Below are positions 23,361 through 34,520 of a stretch of DNA of 64,000 nucleotides, piece by piece. Position numbers and translations under genes: made by a program. The stretch comes from Caenorhabditis remanei (Eukaryota; Nematoda; Chromadorea; Rhabditida; Rhabditidae), in contig NW_026526001.1 in NCBI RefSeq assembly GCF_010183535.1, positions 186,001-250,000 of the forward strand, read 5' to 3'. The notes under the pieces are model-generated. The model searched no databases. It saw nothing but the letters and a program-made list of their open reading frames with translations, and had not been told where the DNA came from. Each line of letters starts with the position of its first letter. The first letter of the stretch is position 1.

Positions 23361-24246
23361 ATATCTCAAAAAAAAATTTTTTCAGTTTCAGACATCAAAA
23401 TTTTTCAGACAATATGTATCGATTTTTTTCTGAAATTTTAATTTCAAAATGAAGTTGAAGTGTTGTTGTGTAATGTTAAACTAGTGTGGTAAAAAGGTAT
23501 TTATTATTAGTATTTCAAAAATCAACTTTTGAAAAAAGTTGAAAATTTGGCGAAAATTCATACATAGAAGTGCATTTTTCTCAATGATGTTGAAGAGTTG
23601 GAAATAAAGTGTCAGTACAAAAAACACTTAAAAGAGTATGAACAGTTTGATTCTAAAACAATTTTTGAGTTATCTCAAAAAAAGTTTTTTTCATTGTCAG
23701 ATATCGAAATTTTTCAAAAAACAGTATAGGATTTTTTTGAAATTTTTATCTTTAAAATAAAGCTAAAACATTGTTGTTTTATGTAAACATAGAGCGGTAA
23801 AAAGGTATTACCTATTTGTTCCATAAAAATTACAGTTTTTCCCAAAATTTCAGAAAAAATGGACTAATTTTGTTATATCTTGGTCAAAAATTATTTTCAT
23901 GTTTTAAAATTCTGAGAAAATACTACACTAACAATACTCATTTTATTCCAAAAATTATAGCGTTCTACGGTCGAAAACAAAAAAAAAATTTTTTGCTCTT
24001 TGAGCACCTACAGTACTACCGTAACCCGGAGCCCGAGCTCAAAAATTTTTGTATGGGTTACTAATGACCGATAGTATGTTTGACTGCAATATCTAAGCTG
24101 TACCATGCATACAGGTCCTAGGCCCACACCCTTTGATTCCATGCTCGAGTCTTACAGAGAATGCGTTTTATGCTATAATTGTTTGGTATCATTATTAAAG
24201 ACCGCATTTTCCACATCATCTGGGTTGGTGTTTCATTCAATTGAAA

Positions 24247-24630
24247 ATGACACAAGAAGATCTGATGGACGTAAAACTAGGAAAGATTGAGACTCAACCT
24301 CTTCAAGCTATCAAATTTAACTGTCTATTTGACTTGCCCAGAGTGAACTACTTCAAAGTCAAGAATATTTCGGAGCACCGGATCAGGATTATGATTAATA
24401 TCACGTCTGCTGACCGCATTGATCTGGATACACAGCTCGCGTGTCTGCGTCCATTGCAATCCATCACTATCAAAGTAACGACTCGTTCGTTTGACCTTAA
24501 GGAATTCGCAAAAGATTTTATTGCGGTTGAATGGATGAATGTTCTGGATAACACAGTGCTTACCAATGAGTGGTTTAATGGTGATGGACCGCGAAACAAG
24601 AAAACGTTAATTATTGAATATAGCCTTTGA
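24247..24630 (+). CDS. Major sperm protein (MSP) domain protein, divergent, 127 aa
   Basis: An intronless frame of 127 residues, exactly the length of nematode MSP. The C-terminal signature FIAVEWMN...EWFNGDGPRNKKTLIIEYSL aligns with the MSP end (VEW...EWFQGDG...IEY). The N-terminal part keeps the pattern of a seven-strand immunoglobulin-like fold (FKVKNISEHRIRIMINITS). MSP proteins polymerise to drive sperm crawling and also act as signals. This copy is far from canonical MSP in sequence, so it is better described as an MSP-domain paralogue. I chose the ATG at 24247 because it sits 8 codons before the conserved core at the usual distance. It lies 79 bp from the end of the foldback complex and looks intact. 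Confidence 0.85.
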   Translation: MTQEDLMDVKLGKIETQPLQAIKFNCLFDLPRVNYFKVKNISEHRIRIMINITSADRIDLDTQLACLRPLQSITIKVTTRSFDLKEFAKDFIAVEWMNVLDNTVLTNEWFNGDGPRNKKTLIIEYSL

Positions 24631-25217
24631 ATTTATTCTCACTTTCCACTTTTGTTGCATCTCCATCTACCCATACTTCCTTTCTTATTTGTTGTATATT
24701 CCATTCTTTTGTCAATTCATAACTGATTTTCCTCTTTTTCTATTTTTATTTTTGGAAATCGGACTAAACATTGTCCAACTCTCTTTTCTATCATCTTGTA
24801 TGTTAACTTTTTATCACTTTACGTAAATTTTCATTGTTAGTGACATTGGGTTGTAAATTTCTGTATCATTTCCGTTTCCATGGCGTCTTCCTTTCTTCTT
24901 CTTTTTGCTATTTTTTTAAAATTTTCGTTTTCTTCTATGTTTCATTGTGCAACAGAAGTAGTTACTGTCCAACTATTTCATTTTTATATAGAAGTTCTCT
25001 ATAAACAAGAAAATATGAAAAGTTCTCTATAAACAAGAAAATATGAAAAGTTCTTATAAAAAAAAGATGTTTCAAGTTATCACACTTTCCAAAATTAGTA
25101 GACACGTATTATAAAACTAGCACAGGTTCAATCAAAAAAGCAATTGGGGAACGTTGATGAGATGGGATGTATGTGAAGGGCTAATAAATATTTAAAACAG
25201 ATTACAAGTGATGTGTT
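24631..25217. other. AT-rich intergenic stretch
   Basis: No gene seen. A tandem direct repeat of about 29 bp beginning AAGTTCTCTATAAACAAGAA occurs at about 24991-25047. The stretch holds the 3' flanks of two convergent genes. Confidence 0.5.
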
Positions 25218-28200
25218 CTATTTCCTACAAAAATCAGATGGAGGAATATACTTTGGATAACAGACAGTATTTGTGTTGTAGTCGACAATCGAGAGAATTT
25301 TGAATCCCGATCCTCCTCCATTGACAACTTCGTCGTAAGCCGGTTCTTTGGAGATCAAATTGGCATCGCAATGAAACTTTACAGATTTTTTGTCACGTCC
25401 TGGGAATATCAAATTGATAGGTTGACGGCGGAGACGTTCTCGAAGATTGTATATGGGCTTTGGCGGTCGAGTTTTTTTCTGAAAAGCAGTTGTATTTGTA
25501 TTATCATATGAAATAAACCTACGTCGAACTTAAGTTTCATTGGAGTCTGGCAAGGAGTTTCCGCATGACTAATGTAATCTGGCACGTTGTCAAATAAATC
25601 CGGTTTTCTCAGGCATGATTTTTTTGGTGTCGAATGATGGATCGTGAGTTGGCAACTTGTGTGACTTTGAATTTCGTTCAAACGTTTGGTAGCTTCCATT
25701 TTGGTCAATGCATTTGACACTGCCTCACAGTTTACTGGTAGAGAAAGAAGTGGTACAACTGTTTCAACAACATTTGGTTTTTCTTCGATGCTAGGTTGGA
25801 TTAGCATTGGATGTCCGAACAACATTGCCAATTGTTGAGCCAACCACATCGGATCTCCAGGCATCACAATTGGAGGAGGAGGGAGTGGTTGGACTACAAC
25901 AACTGGTTTCACTTCAATTTCAGCAGCAACAGGTTTTTCCGGACTTTTAATTGGTGTTGATGGAATTGACAATTCGGGTGAAGAAATAAATCGAGTAGGT
26001 GTTGAGACTCGTGCATCTTTCTCAGACTCTCCTTTTCCGATTGGTGTCATTTGGTCGTTCTCTTCGGCAACATTCTGATAATAGGGATTTTCAATAGATA
26101 TGAAATGTAATTTAACGATGTAACTCACTGTCTTTAACTTCTCGGGAGTTGCAATTGCTGTATTTTTCACAGCTTCAAGAAGTGGAACTGTATTAGGAAG
26201 TATTGGAGCGATCGGCATCATGGCTGATGGTGTAGCGCAGGATTTGGGCGTGGTACCTATGACAACCGGAACCGGAGTCACTATTGCAGCAGTTTCCTTT
26301 TTTGCCGAAAATTCCAACATCTTTTTGCTGGCTTTCTCGATTTCAGTATTTTTAGCAGGGCTGGTTGTCACTTCAGCGCCCAACAGTTTCGCTGACTTTT
26401 CCGCTTTGTCAGATTGTATTTCTGTGGCCACACTGCAGTCTTGTGATTGAACGGAAGCCGCCACGATGATATTCCGTGTGACCGCAGAAATGGGTTGTTT
26501 GGAAGCAAGGAATATCTGCATACGCTTAGCAGCTTCTTCTAGTTCACTATCCTCAGCTTGGTTTAGCTTCGGTTGATTTGTATTGATTCCTTGCAGACTT
26601 ATTGCAGACAACGGAGCAGAAGTATTGTCGAAATAAAAAAAGTGATACCCGGTGTTTGCGGACTTAGTGGAAAAATTATTAAAATTAGCATTAAGTCCGC
26701 AAACACCGGGTATCACTTTTTTTATTTCGACAATAACATTTGTGATTTTGCATAGTTCTTCTGAAATTAGATTTTGTTTTATAATTGTAGTCTCTTATCT
26801 GGAAGCAAAGAATATCAACTTACGTTTTGCACTACTGTCCACGTCATCCACGTTCTCACCTTGGCTTCCTGTTAGTTGTTTTGGATTGCAATCAGGAAAT
26901 GTATCAGTCTGTTGAAAAATAGATGTTTCCGTGTTTCTGACCAAGTCTTCAGTCGTTGGCTCAATAAGTTTCGCGTCCGCCGATTTGGATTGTTTGGCAG
27001 CAAACAATGCTTGTATTCGCTTCTCGGCTTCACAAATTGCGTCTTCTTTTGCTGGACTAGTTTGAAACGTTCCTTGGATGATTGCTGTTTTCCGGTTGCT
27101 GCCACCTGCAAGCGCTTGAAAAGTGGGTTCATCCACAGTTCTGAACTCGTTTCCAGTTGAACTCGTTTGAAACGTTTTCCCTTCATTTTTGTTTCCTTTG
27201 GTCTTAAGGAATTCCATCATTCGTTTGTGGGCATTAGCAAACTCATCATCTTTGACAGGACTGCACAGCAACGAAGCTTCAATATCGAGGTTTTAGCCCT
27301 CAGTAGTCGAATTTTCATTGTTATGATCTAATACTAACGGCAATGGCAATTCGTTTTTGACGGTAATTCCAGTGTCCAACGGTTTTGCTGACTTTTCCGC
27401 TTTGTCAGATGGGAAGCAATTGACTGCTAGATTAGCTGGCTCCAGAAGTTTCATTTCCGTCGATTTAGATTTTTTGGCAGCAAAAAACGCTTGCATTCGC
27501 TTTGCGGCTTCCAAAATTGCGTCTTCTTTAGCTGGACTGCTTCGAGATGTTCCTTGGATTACTGTTGTTGTCTGGTCGTTTAGATCCTGTGATTTTCCTG
27601 CAAAAGCCGTTGTACAGTGTGTTTTGTTGTCAGTGATTTTTGCGAGTTCGATTTCTGTCTTGGCGGTCGGTGGTTTAGCGATGACGCTTTCCATTTGTTT
27701 ATTGGCTTTGATAACCGTATCCACTGTTGCTGGTTCTGTGTGAACCGGTTTTGTGGGAATGAGCTTAGTGACGTTGATATCTTGTTTGCCAACTGGAGTG
27801 GCCTGCTTGGATGCGAGGAACGCTTGCATACGTTTTACCGTTTCTGCTAATTCACTATGCTCAGCTTGGTTGACCTTCGGATGCATTTTATTGATTTCTT
27901 GCTGATTTAGAGCAGTCAATGGAGAAGAAGTAACGTTCATGGTTTTGCACGGTTCTTCTGAAATTGGATTCTATTTAACAAATGTAGTCTCTTGTCTGGA
28001 AGCAAGAAATCATCAACTTACGTTTTACAGCATTATCCACGTCATCCAAGTTCGCATCTTGATATCCATCTAGTTTTTTTGGATTGCATTCACTAAATCT
28101 AACGCTCTGCTGAGAAATAGATGTTTTGGTACTTCTGACCAAGCCTCCCGTTGTTGGCTCCGAAAGCTTTTTATTTGCTGATTTAGCTTGTTTTGCAGCA

Positions 28201-31176
28201 AGAAACGCTCGCATTCGTTTCTAAGCTTCCAAAATTGAGTCTTCTTTAGCTGGACTGGTTTGAGACGTTCCTTGGATTATTGCTGTTTTTCGATTATTTC
28301 CAACTATTGGGGTTTTAGCAAAAACCGATGAACCGACCTCCAAAGATGCCTCTGTTATCGCTGGACTGGTTTCAGATGTTACTTTGCGGTTCATCATGCC
28401 TGTGTTGTTTTTGCAAAGTGGACTATTACAAGCAGACAGAACGTCTCGTGTTTCCCTATCCGGAGTTTCTTGAAGCCCAATCTTTTCCTTGGAAGTTTGT
28501 GATTGAATGGAAGCCGCCACGATGATATTCCGTGAGACCGCAGGAATGGGTTGTTTGGAAGCAAGGAGTATCTGCATACGCTTAGCAGCTTCTTCTAGTT
28601 CACTATCGTCAGCTTGGTTGGGCTTTGGTTGATTTGTATTGATTCCTCGCCGACTTATAGAAGTCAACGGAGGAGTAGAATTTGTGGCTTTGCACGGTTC
28701 TTCTGAAATTGAATTTTGTTTTACAAATTTAATCTCTTGTATGGAAGTAAGGAAGTCGACTTACGTTTTGCAGTATTGTCGACGTCAATCGAGGAGTCAC
28801 CTTGGTTCACTTGTGGTTGTTTTGGATTGCATTCAGAAAATGTATCAGCCTGTTGAGAAATAGATGTTCCCGTATTTCTGACCAAGTCTATAGTTGTTGG
28901 CACCAGAAGCTTTTTATCTGCCGAACGAGTCTGCTTAGCAGCAATGAATTCTTGCATTCGCTTTTCGGCTTCCAAAATTGCGTCTTCTTTTGCTGGACTG
29001 GATTGAAGCGTTCCTTGGATGATTGCTGTTTTCCGGTTGTTTCCATTGAGTGAGATTCCAGCAGACATCGATAACCCAGCCTCCAATGATGCGCATCCTA
29101 TCGCTTCACTGATTTCAGATGTTACTTTGTTGTTCATCATGATTGCGTTGTCTTCGCAAAGTGAAGTACCAGCAGACAAGAAATTTTGTATTTCACTATC
29201 CGCCGTTTTTGGGAGACCAATTTCTGCCTTGGAGGTTTGTGATTGAACGGACGCCGCCACGTTGATATTCCGTATGCCCGCAGGAACGGTTTGTTTGGAA
29301 GCAAGGACTTTACGATCAGCTACTTCTTCTAGTTCACTATCCTCAGCTTGGACGAGTTGCGGCTCCTTTGGATTTTTTTCAGACAGTGCCACTGCAGGCT
29401 CTTGAGAAGTGGGCCGCATCATATTTTTGACCTCATTTCCGGTTGAACTAGTTCGAAACGCTTTCCCTCCGTTTTTGTTTTCTTTTGTCTTGAGGAATTC
29501 CATCATTCGTCTGTGGGCATCGGCGAACTCATCATCCTTGACCGGACTGCACAGAAACGAATTTCCAGTTTCTGGTTTTCTGCTTTCATCAGTCGTGTTT
29601 TTATTTAACTGGTCCATAACAGATGGCATCGGTAATTTATTGCTGCCAGTCTTCAATATTTCGATGCTTTCGCTGGTGATGTGAGGAATTTTATCAGCTT
29701 TGGTTGACATGTCAGATGTACATCGATTGAACGCAGTTCCAGAAGTCATCGGAGTAGTCTGTGCAGATTTTGCCATCAGAAATGCTTGCATCCGCTTTTC
29801 AGCTTCGATCAGAGCATCTTCTTTTTCTGGACTGGTTTGAACTGCTGATGCAGAGCTGATATCATTGTCTACTACTGTTGAAGGTTCAGCATGAGTCGAT
29901 GAATCTTGATTTTCTTTTGGGAGAACTATGTCAGTTCTTACAGTAGACTTTTCGAGTTCTGATTTAGAGAAATCACGTTCCGTGAACTCATCCAATCCAA
30001 TGATATCATCTTTTTCTCGATCAATATCAATGAGAGTTGGAGGATTGAGTATCGTCATGTTTTGATTTCTCTTGACAAGTGAAGCTGCTTGATCCAAGGC
30101 TAGTGTCATCTGCAAGCGTTTTTCAGCATTCCCCAGCTCAAATTTCTTGTTTTGACTGCTTTGGAGCTGGCCCTGATGTTTTTCAGATAGTTTTGCAGTT
30201 TCTAAAGCACTTCCGGTTTCTTTGTTCTTCAAAAGGTCCATTATTTGACTGTTAGCATTGGCCAGCTGATCATCTTCGACATGTCTGCTGTTCAAGGAAC
30301 TCCCGCATCCGATGATTTGTTCTTTGTGAGTAGAACTTCTTGTTGTTGATGGCTCGTTCTTTTTCGATGGCGTGATGAAAAGATTCTCAAAATGATCGTT
30401 AATACCCAATGCACTCTGGAAGTACGAAAGCTACTCAAAGCCCCAAATCGCATTTCTAACTTACCATATCTTGTAGACGTTTAGCAGCCAATATTTTAGG
30501 ATATCCAGAGTACAGTAACTTGGAGTATCCGGCAAATGAGTGAGGTTGATCTGGAGACCGGGGAACGAACATTTCAAAAGGTTTGAATCCGTCTCTAGGT
30601 GGCGTCCCAAATGGATAAACTTTGCGTGGTGTTTTCTGTAACAGGAGAAATGTTTTCATTTGCAAAACTGAGAGTCAATACTCACCGAGTGTTTTCTCTC
30701 TAAAGTCGATCGATTTTTATCACTTCCAACGCTTTTAACTCTGTCCAAACGACCAACAACTTCAGAGTTTTTGATTTGTTTAACAGCGTAATCAATGTGG
30801 TCAGAATTGAAAACATTCTGGGAGAAATATTGATCGCACGGCGAGTTAGGTCTCTGAAATAGAATTCTACAAATCTGAAGGTACATATCAATACTCACCG
30901 AGAAAAAGAAGTTGTTTTCGAGTGAATGACGAGAATCCGAATATGGAGATAAGCATTCAAATTTAGAACCGTCGCTGACTTCTCCATTCAACGAATAACC
31001 ATAAATTGGCGGTGCAGATTTCGGAGGACAATCGAACATTACACACGGCGCTGTGCTCTGAAAAAATAATTAGGTACATTATAATATCAATCACATTGAA
31101 AATTTACCTTATTCATGCGATCTTCCGGCTTGAGCGGCACGGGAGTCTCTTTTTTGAAACGCTTGCGTCCAATCAT
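25218..31176 (-). CDS. Ten-exon gene for a long disordered protein with tandemly duplicated exons; two exons carry stops
   Basis: Exons on the minus strand are 31176-31108, 31057-30899, 30853-30686, 30635-30465, 30415-28765, 28702-28022, 27957-26824, 26760-26129, 26074-25523 and 25478-25218. All have GT-AG junctions and matching phases. The protein is Ser/Lys/Glu-rich and disordered, with a repeat built on EDAILEAEKRMQAFLAAKQ seen about ten times. The fixed ends are distinctive (RKVYPFGTPPRDGFKPFEM near the N-terminus; SGFKILSIVDYNTNTVCYP near the C-terminus). Exons 6 and 7 repeat the end of exon 5 and the start of exon 8. They contain in-frame stops at 28221-28223 and 27293-27295. Both are phase 1-1, so skipping both leaves an open 1220-residue protein. 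Exon 8 holds a MITE read in frame. I do not recognise the family. Confidence 0.75.
26625..26733. mobile_element. 109-bp palindromic MITE with TA duplication, inside an exon
   Basis: An almost perfect inverted repeat of about 43 bp per arm, beginning TTGTCGAAATAAAAAAAGTG on the plus strand, surrounds a loop of about 25 bp. It is flanked by TA on both sides (26623-26624 and 26734-26735), as left by Tc1/mariner-type insertion. With its duplicated TA it adds 111 bp, exactly 37 codons, to exon 8 of the surrounding gene, without a stop in that frame. Confidence 0.9.
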
Positions 31177-32459
31177 GTTGCCTCCAATTTTTATTACGTG
31201 TTCTGGAAAATAATGTAATGAGATTTTGAGAAAAAAGCGATTGGAACTAGACGAAAAACCGAAAAATAAGCGAAAAAATGAGAAAAAATGATGTTTTCGC
31301 CACGAAAAATGCTGTGCACAGGCAGTCCGCAAACACCGCACGCGCAAGGTACCTCTGCGCGTAAACCCTTTTCTCCGTTTTCGGGTAGCCTGTCCCCTCG
31401 GAAGAAAAAGTGTTCACGATGACATGGTTGAAAACGAGAGCCCACAGGAATTCAAAAATAAGTTTGAAAATTATCATTATCATTTATCAATTTTTCAAGA
31501 TTTCCATTTTTTCGAGATTTTCTTTTTCTGTTTGCTAATTTGATGAGTTTGGCAGAGGAAACATGAACCAAAAAAGGTTGTTTTATGACGTCACCTCGTT
31601 TTTGAAAAATGCAACTTTTTCGAAAAATTTTAAAAATCACTTTTTTCCCCGGTCTGCTCAGAAAGTGGAGATTATAAACAACTTTGACTAATTTCATTCA
31701 GTTTTTGAAAAACTAGTACTTTTCCTCCCAAGACACTTATGGTCGGGCTATTTATTTATTAGAAATTAGTAGTGGAGTTGTTACTCTAACGATGTGAGGA
31801 ATGTAAGATGTGTGGACTACGATTAGCGCGTTCTGAATGTTCTCAAACCTGAAAAAGTGGTTTTTTGAGTCTGGGACTCAGTACTCTGGGTGGAGCGGAG
31901 GGAATTCCTGAACGAGGACAGAAAAGTAACATCAGATGTCCACGTTTTCTATTTTGATAAATTTAAAACCATGTAACTTCAGAACGGGGAGATATAACAA
32001 AACGGCGATTTCAGTATGACAAAGCTTTTTTATGTGTTGGGAAAGTAACCCACAACAAACTGTTGCCATCTGGCTGGACAATACAGTGTCCGACAAAACC
32101 ATAGGTTCACTTTTCCAGTTGAGTTTTCTCGCGATTTGAGAAGTTGCAAGAAAATTGTTCATGTTTATCTAGCATCTCATTTTTGTTTTTACAAATTGTG
32201 ATATCTATGCGGTAGAGTTTAGTATAGCTTTTTTGAATATTTGAAACTTTTTGAACAACTTTGGTTCAGAAGAGTCGAAAATTTTTGGAAATTGGGCACG
32301 CACTTACTCGGAAATTTCTTGATAATTTTCATTTTATCTAATTTTTTCTGCTTGTAATACACAGAATTGGTCTTATTATTCACTTTTTTAACATTTTTCC
32401 TAGAGTAGCTTCACTTTAAAATAATAAAAAACAGGCAACATGAATTTTCAACTGTATCG
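31177..32459. other. Intergenic stretch left of the Polinton
   Basis: No supported gene. A pyrimidine-rich acceptor-like TTTTCCAG lies on the minus strand at about 31203-31210, 27 bases before the ATG of the ten-exon gene, and may be its spliced-leader site. The rest is AT-rich with overlapping short frames only. Confidence 0.45.
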
Positions 32460-32465
32460 TATGGA

Positions 32466-33103
32466 AGTAGTATAGTAAACAGGGATTCCACTACCGTTTC
32501 CATTTTTACCCATTTTTTAAAATCACCATATTCTCCTCATATTTGCCCAATTTCCCTCCTAACCTCTGAGTTATCAAGACAATTAGATCAAAAACACCCA
32601 TTTTAGAGGAGCATGAAAATCGTACTCCGAGCACGAAAATAATGTCGCTTTTTTCAACACCTCAAAACAGTCACTTTTCACTCCAACTGATAACAGTTAA
32701 ACACCTTTTCAACCACCTTATCAAGATTGCTCTCATATCAAAATGGTAGTGCGTCTGACTAGTATGCAAAGCGTCAAAAGTTTAATTCCCACTCAAGATT
32801 TAAAAAGGATAATCCGAATTCTAAAGCGTTAATGGAGTTGAAAATATGCGAAAAAAAATCGTGCGATCGAATGAAAAAAAATCGCGTCGAAAATGGAGTG
32901 AAAAAGTTGTACACCGGTGTGAAAAATCAAGTATCGGAGTCAAATTAGTCATCTTTTCTTATCAATTCTTTCATTCTTTTTTTCGTTTTTTTAAATGCTT
33001 CACAATGATTTAAAACCTTTAACAAATATAGATTTATTGAAGTTAGCGGGAAAGTTGCAGATTAAAAATTTTAGAGGAGTGAGAGACACTTTACCAGAAA
33101 AAC
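32466..33103. repeat. Left terminal inverted repeat of the Polinton
   Basis: It pairs with 48392-49035 over its full length with few differences. It includes, on the plus strand, a truncated copy of the first about 35 codons of the protease gene (from ATG at 32995), followed by unrelated sequence after 33103. Confidence 0.93.
32752..32805 (+). other. tRNA-like sequence inside the terminal repeat
   Basis: AATGGTAGTGCGTCTGACT resembles the A box and D arm of a tRNA, and GTTTAATTCCCACTC lies about 30 bases later where a B box would be. The acceptor and anticodon stems do not pair properly, so it is not a working tRNA. The same stretch is present in the right terminal repeat (about 48698-48752). 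It may be chance or an old tRNA-derived insertion. Confidence 0.25.
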
Positions 33104-33114
33104 GTAAAAAATCA

Positions 33115-33601
33115 CTATTCCGCTTTTTTGTGAACAGGAACAGGGTTAACAGGAACAGGTTTTACAGGAACAGGTTTTACAGGAACAGGCTCATTTCGGC
33201 TTCGTTTTATAGGTTCCAAGTTTGCTTCCCTTCGGTCTTCTTCTTCCCGTTTTCGTTTTCTAATCTCTTAAGAAATTTGTTTTTTCTCAACTTTCGTTAC
33301 AATTGTAGTATCATTATGTTGTCGACGCACATTTATTAAAGCTACTTCTTGATTTCTCTTTTCTAGAAGGCTTCCGAGTTTCGTGTATTGTTCATGAATC
33401 TGAAATCGACGAAAATGGTAAAATAGTATTTAAGAACAACTAACACACCTTGAGATCCATAGCCTCAATTCGTCTCGCTTCGCCTTTTCGACGCTGAAAT
33501 TCTTGTGCTTCTTTTGATGTCCACTCTTGTTGATTTTCACCAGCATTTTTAGGAATCTCATGTTCCAATGGAGTCAGTGTAATTGTTATAGTTGCGGCCA
33601 T
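33115..33601 (-). pseudogene. Spliced small gene next to the left terminal repeat, candidate cargo gene
   Basis: Exon 1 (33601-33449) encodes 51 residues starting MAATITITLTPLEHEIPK. A 49-bp intron (33448-33400) has GT...TTTCAG borders, and exon 2 continues in phase with a charged, helical segment (HEQYTKLGSLLEKRN). A TAA at 33268-33270 interrupts the frame, which then stays open to 33115. It contains a basic stretch IRKRKREEEDRR and four PVPV units from a 15-bp tandem repeat. It is the only gene in the element with a normal worm intron and lacks the TAAATG start motif, both hinting at capture from a host. The family is not recognised. Confidence 0.55.
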
Positions 33602-34267
33602 TCCACAAAAAAGTGAAAAGTCGTGTGAACAGAATGAAATAATTTTACCTCAACATAGCGCCATTCGACAAACTTCTTATCGCATATTCTCAATTTTAAT
33701 CTTCTTAAATGGAAATGTTCTGTTTGAAGTGTCAAAAGCACACCAGTGCTAATGATGTAATGGAAATTTTGAGTAGGAACAATAGACAAATGATGAAAGG
33801 CAGGTGTGACGTTTGTGGTACAATGAAATGTCGACTAATATCAAGCTTGAAAACCGGAAGTAACATCGAACCCATTAAACCTTCTGAAAAACCAAAAAAG
33901 ATATCTTTAGAAGATGTTTATTATAATCCAGAAACCGGAGTCTGTGGTATTAATGAACTACAAAGAAAAACCAAAAGACCTATCAAAGAAGTAAGACAGT
34001 TTCTCAACGAACAAGATGTCTACACTCTTCATAAACCAGCTCGGAAAAATTACAAGACTGAGAGAGTTTACATTCATGATATCGATGAACAGTGGCAGTC
34101 AGACCTTGTAGAAATGATTCCTTATGCAGATGAAAACAACGACTTCAAATATCTTTTAACAGTGATAGATTGTTTCAGTAAATATGCATGGGTTATTTCA
34201 TTGAAAATAAAAACTGGTAAAGAAACTGCAAATGCTTTACAATCCATTTTCAAAGAAAGGAAACCAG

Positions 34268-34520
34268 TATTTTCGATGGGTTCTTCTTTATTAGAACATA
34301 GAACAATCACACCTATAACCAAGCCTCAGTGGCTTTTATACATAGAAAAGGGGGGAGGAGTTTTAATATATGAAAACAATAAGTGATGTGGGGGAAGGAA
34401 TGTCGGGGGATAAGAATGTGAGGATGAGGAAACAATATCAATCAGGAAGCAAAGGGGAAAGTGCAAAAGAGATCAAAAGATTATGATTCATCATCAAAAA
34501 GGCACCCGGAATCGGGTTGA
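34268..34520 (-). repeat. LTR (253 bp), left copy
   Basis: Direct repeat of 35396-35648 with a handful of substitutions, bounded outside by ACCAG. In the element's own minus-strand orientation this is the 3' LTR. Confidence 0.9.

Larger units (their letters stand above)
19940..24168. mobile_element. Nested foldback (hairpin) transposon complex, 4.2 kb
   Basis: Both ends carry the same inverted terminus: GCATTCTCTGTAAGACTCGA after TATAAC at 19940, and its complement at 24133-24168. Inside lie four copies of one several-hundred-base segment in alternating orientation: 19940-20640 (arm A), 20640-21129 (inverted), 22122-22480 (A orientation) and 23475-24168 (inverted). A further direct repeat of part of the inverted arm sits at 22470-22807. 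The first two arms form a self-contained hairpin element ending at GCGTTATA (21129). Recurrent 82-codon ORFs (20294-20046, 20804-21052, 23816-24064) lie in these arms and look like chance frames. No transposase is visible, so the complex is non-autonomous. Confidence 0.85.

Noticed and set aside
20046..24064. Three near-identical 82-codon ORFs (20294-20046 minus, 20804-21052 plus, 23816-24064 plus)
   Set aside because: They lie in the foldback arms, so their similarity is explained by the repeat; composition is AT-driven, and no domain is visible.
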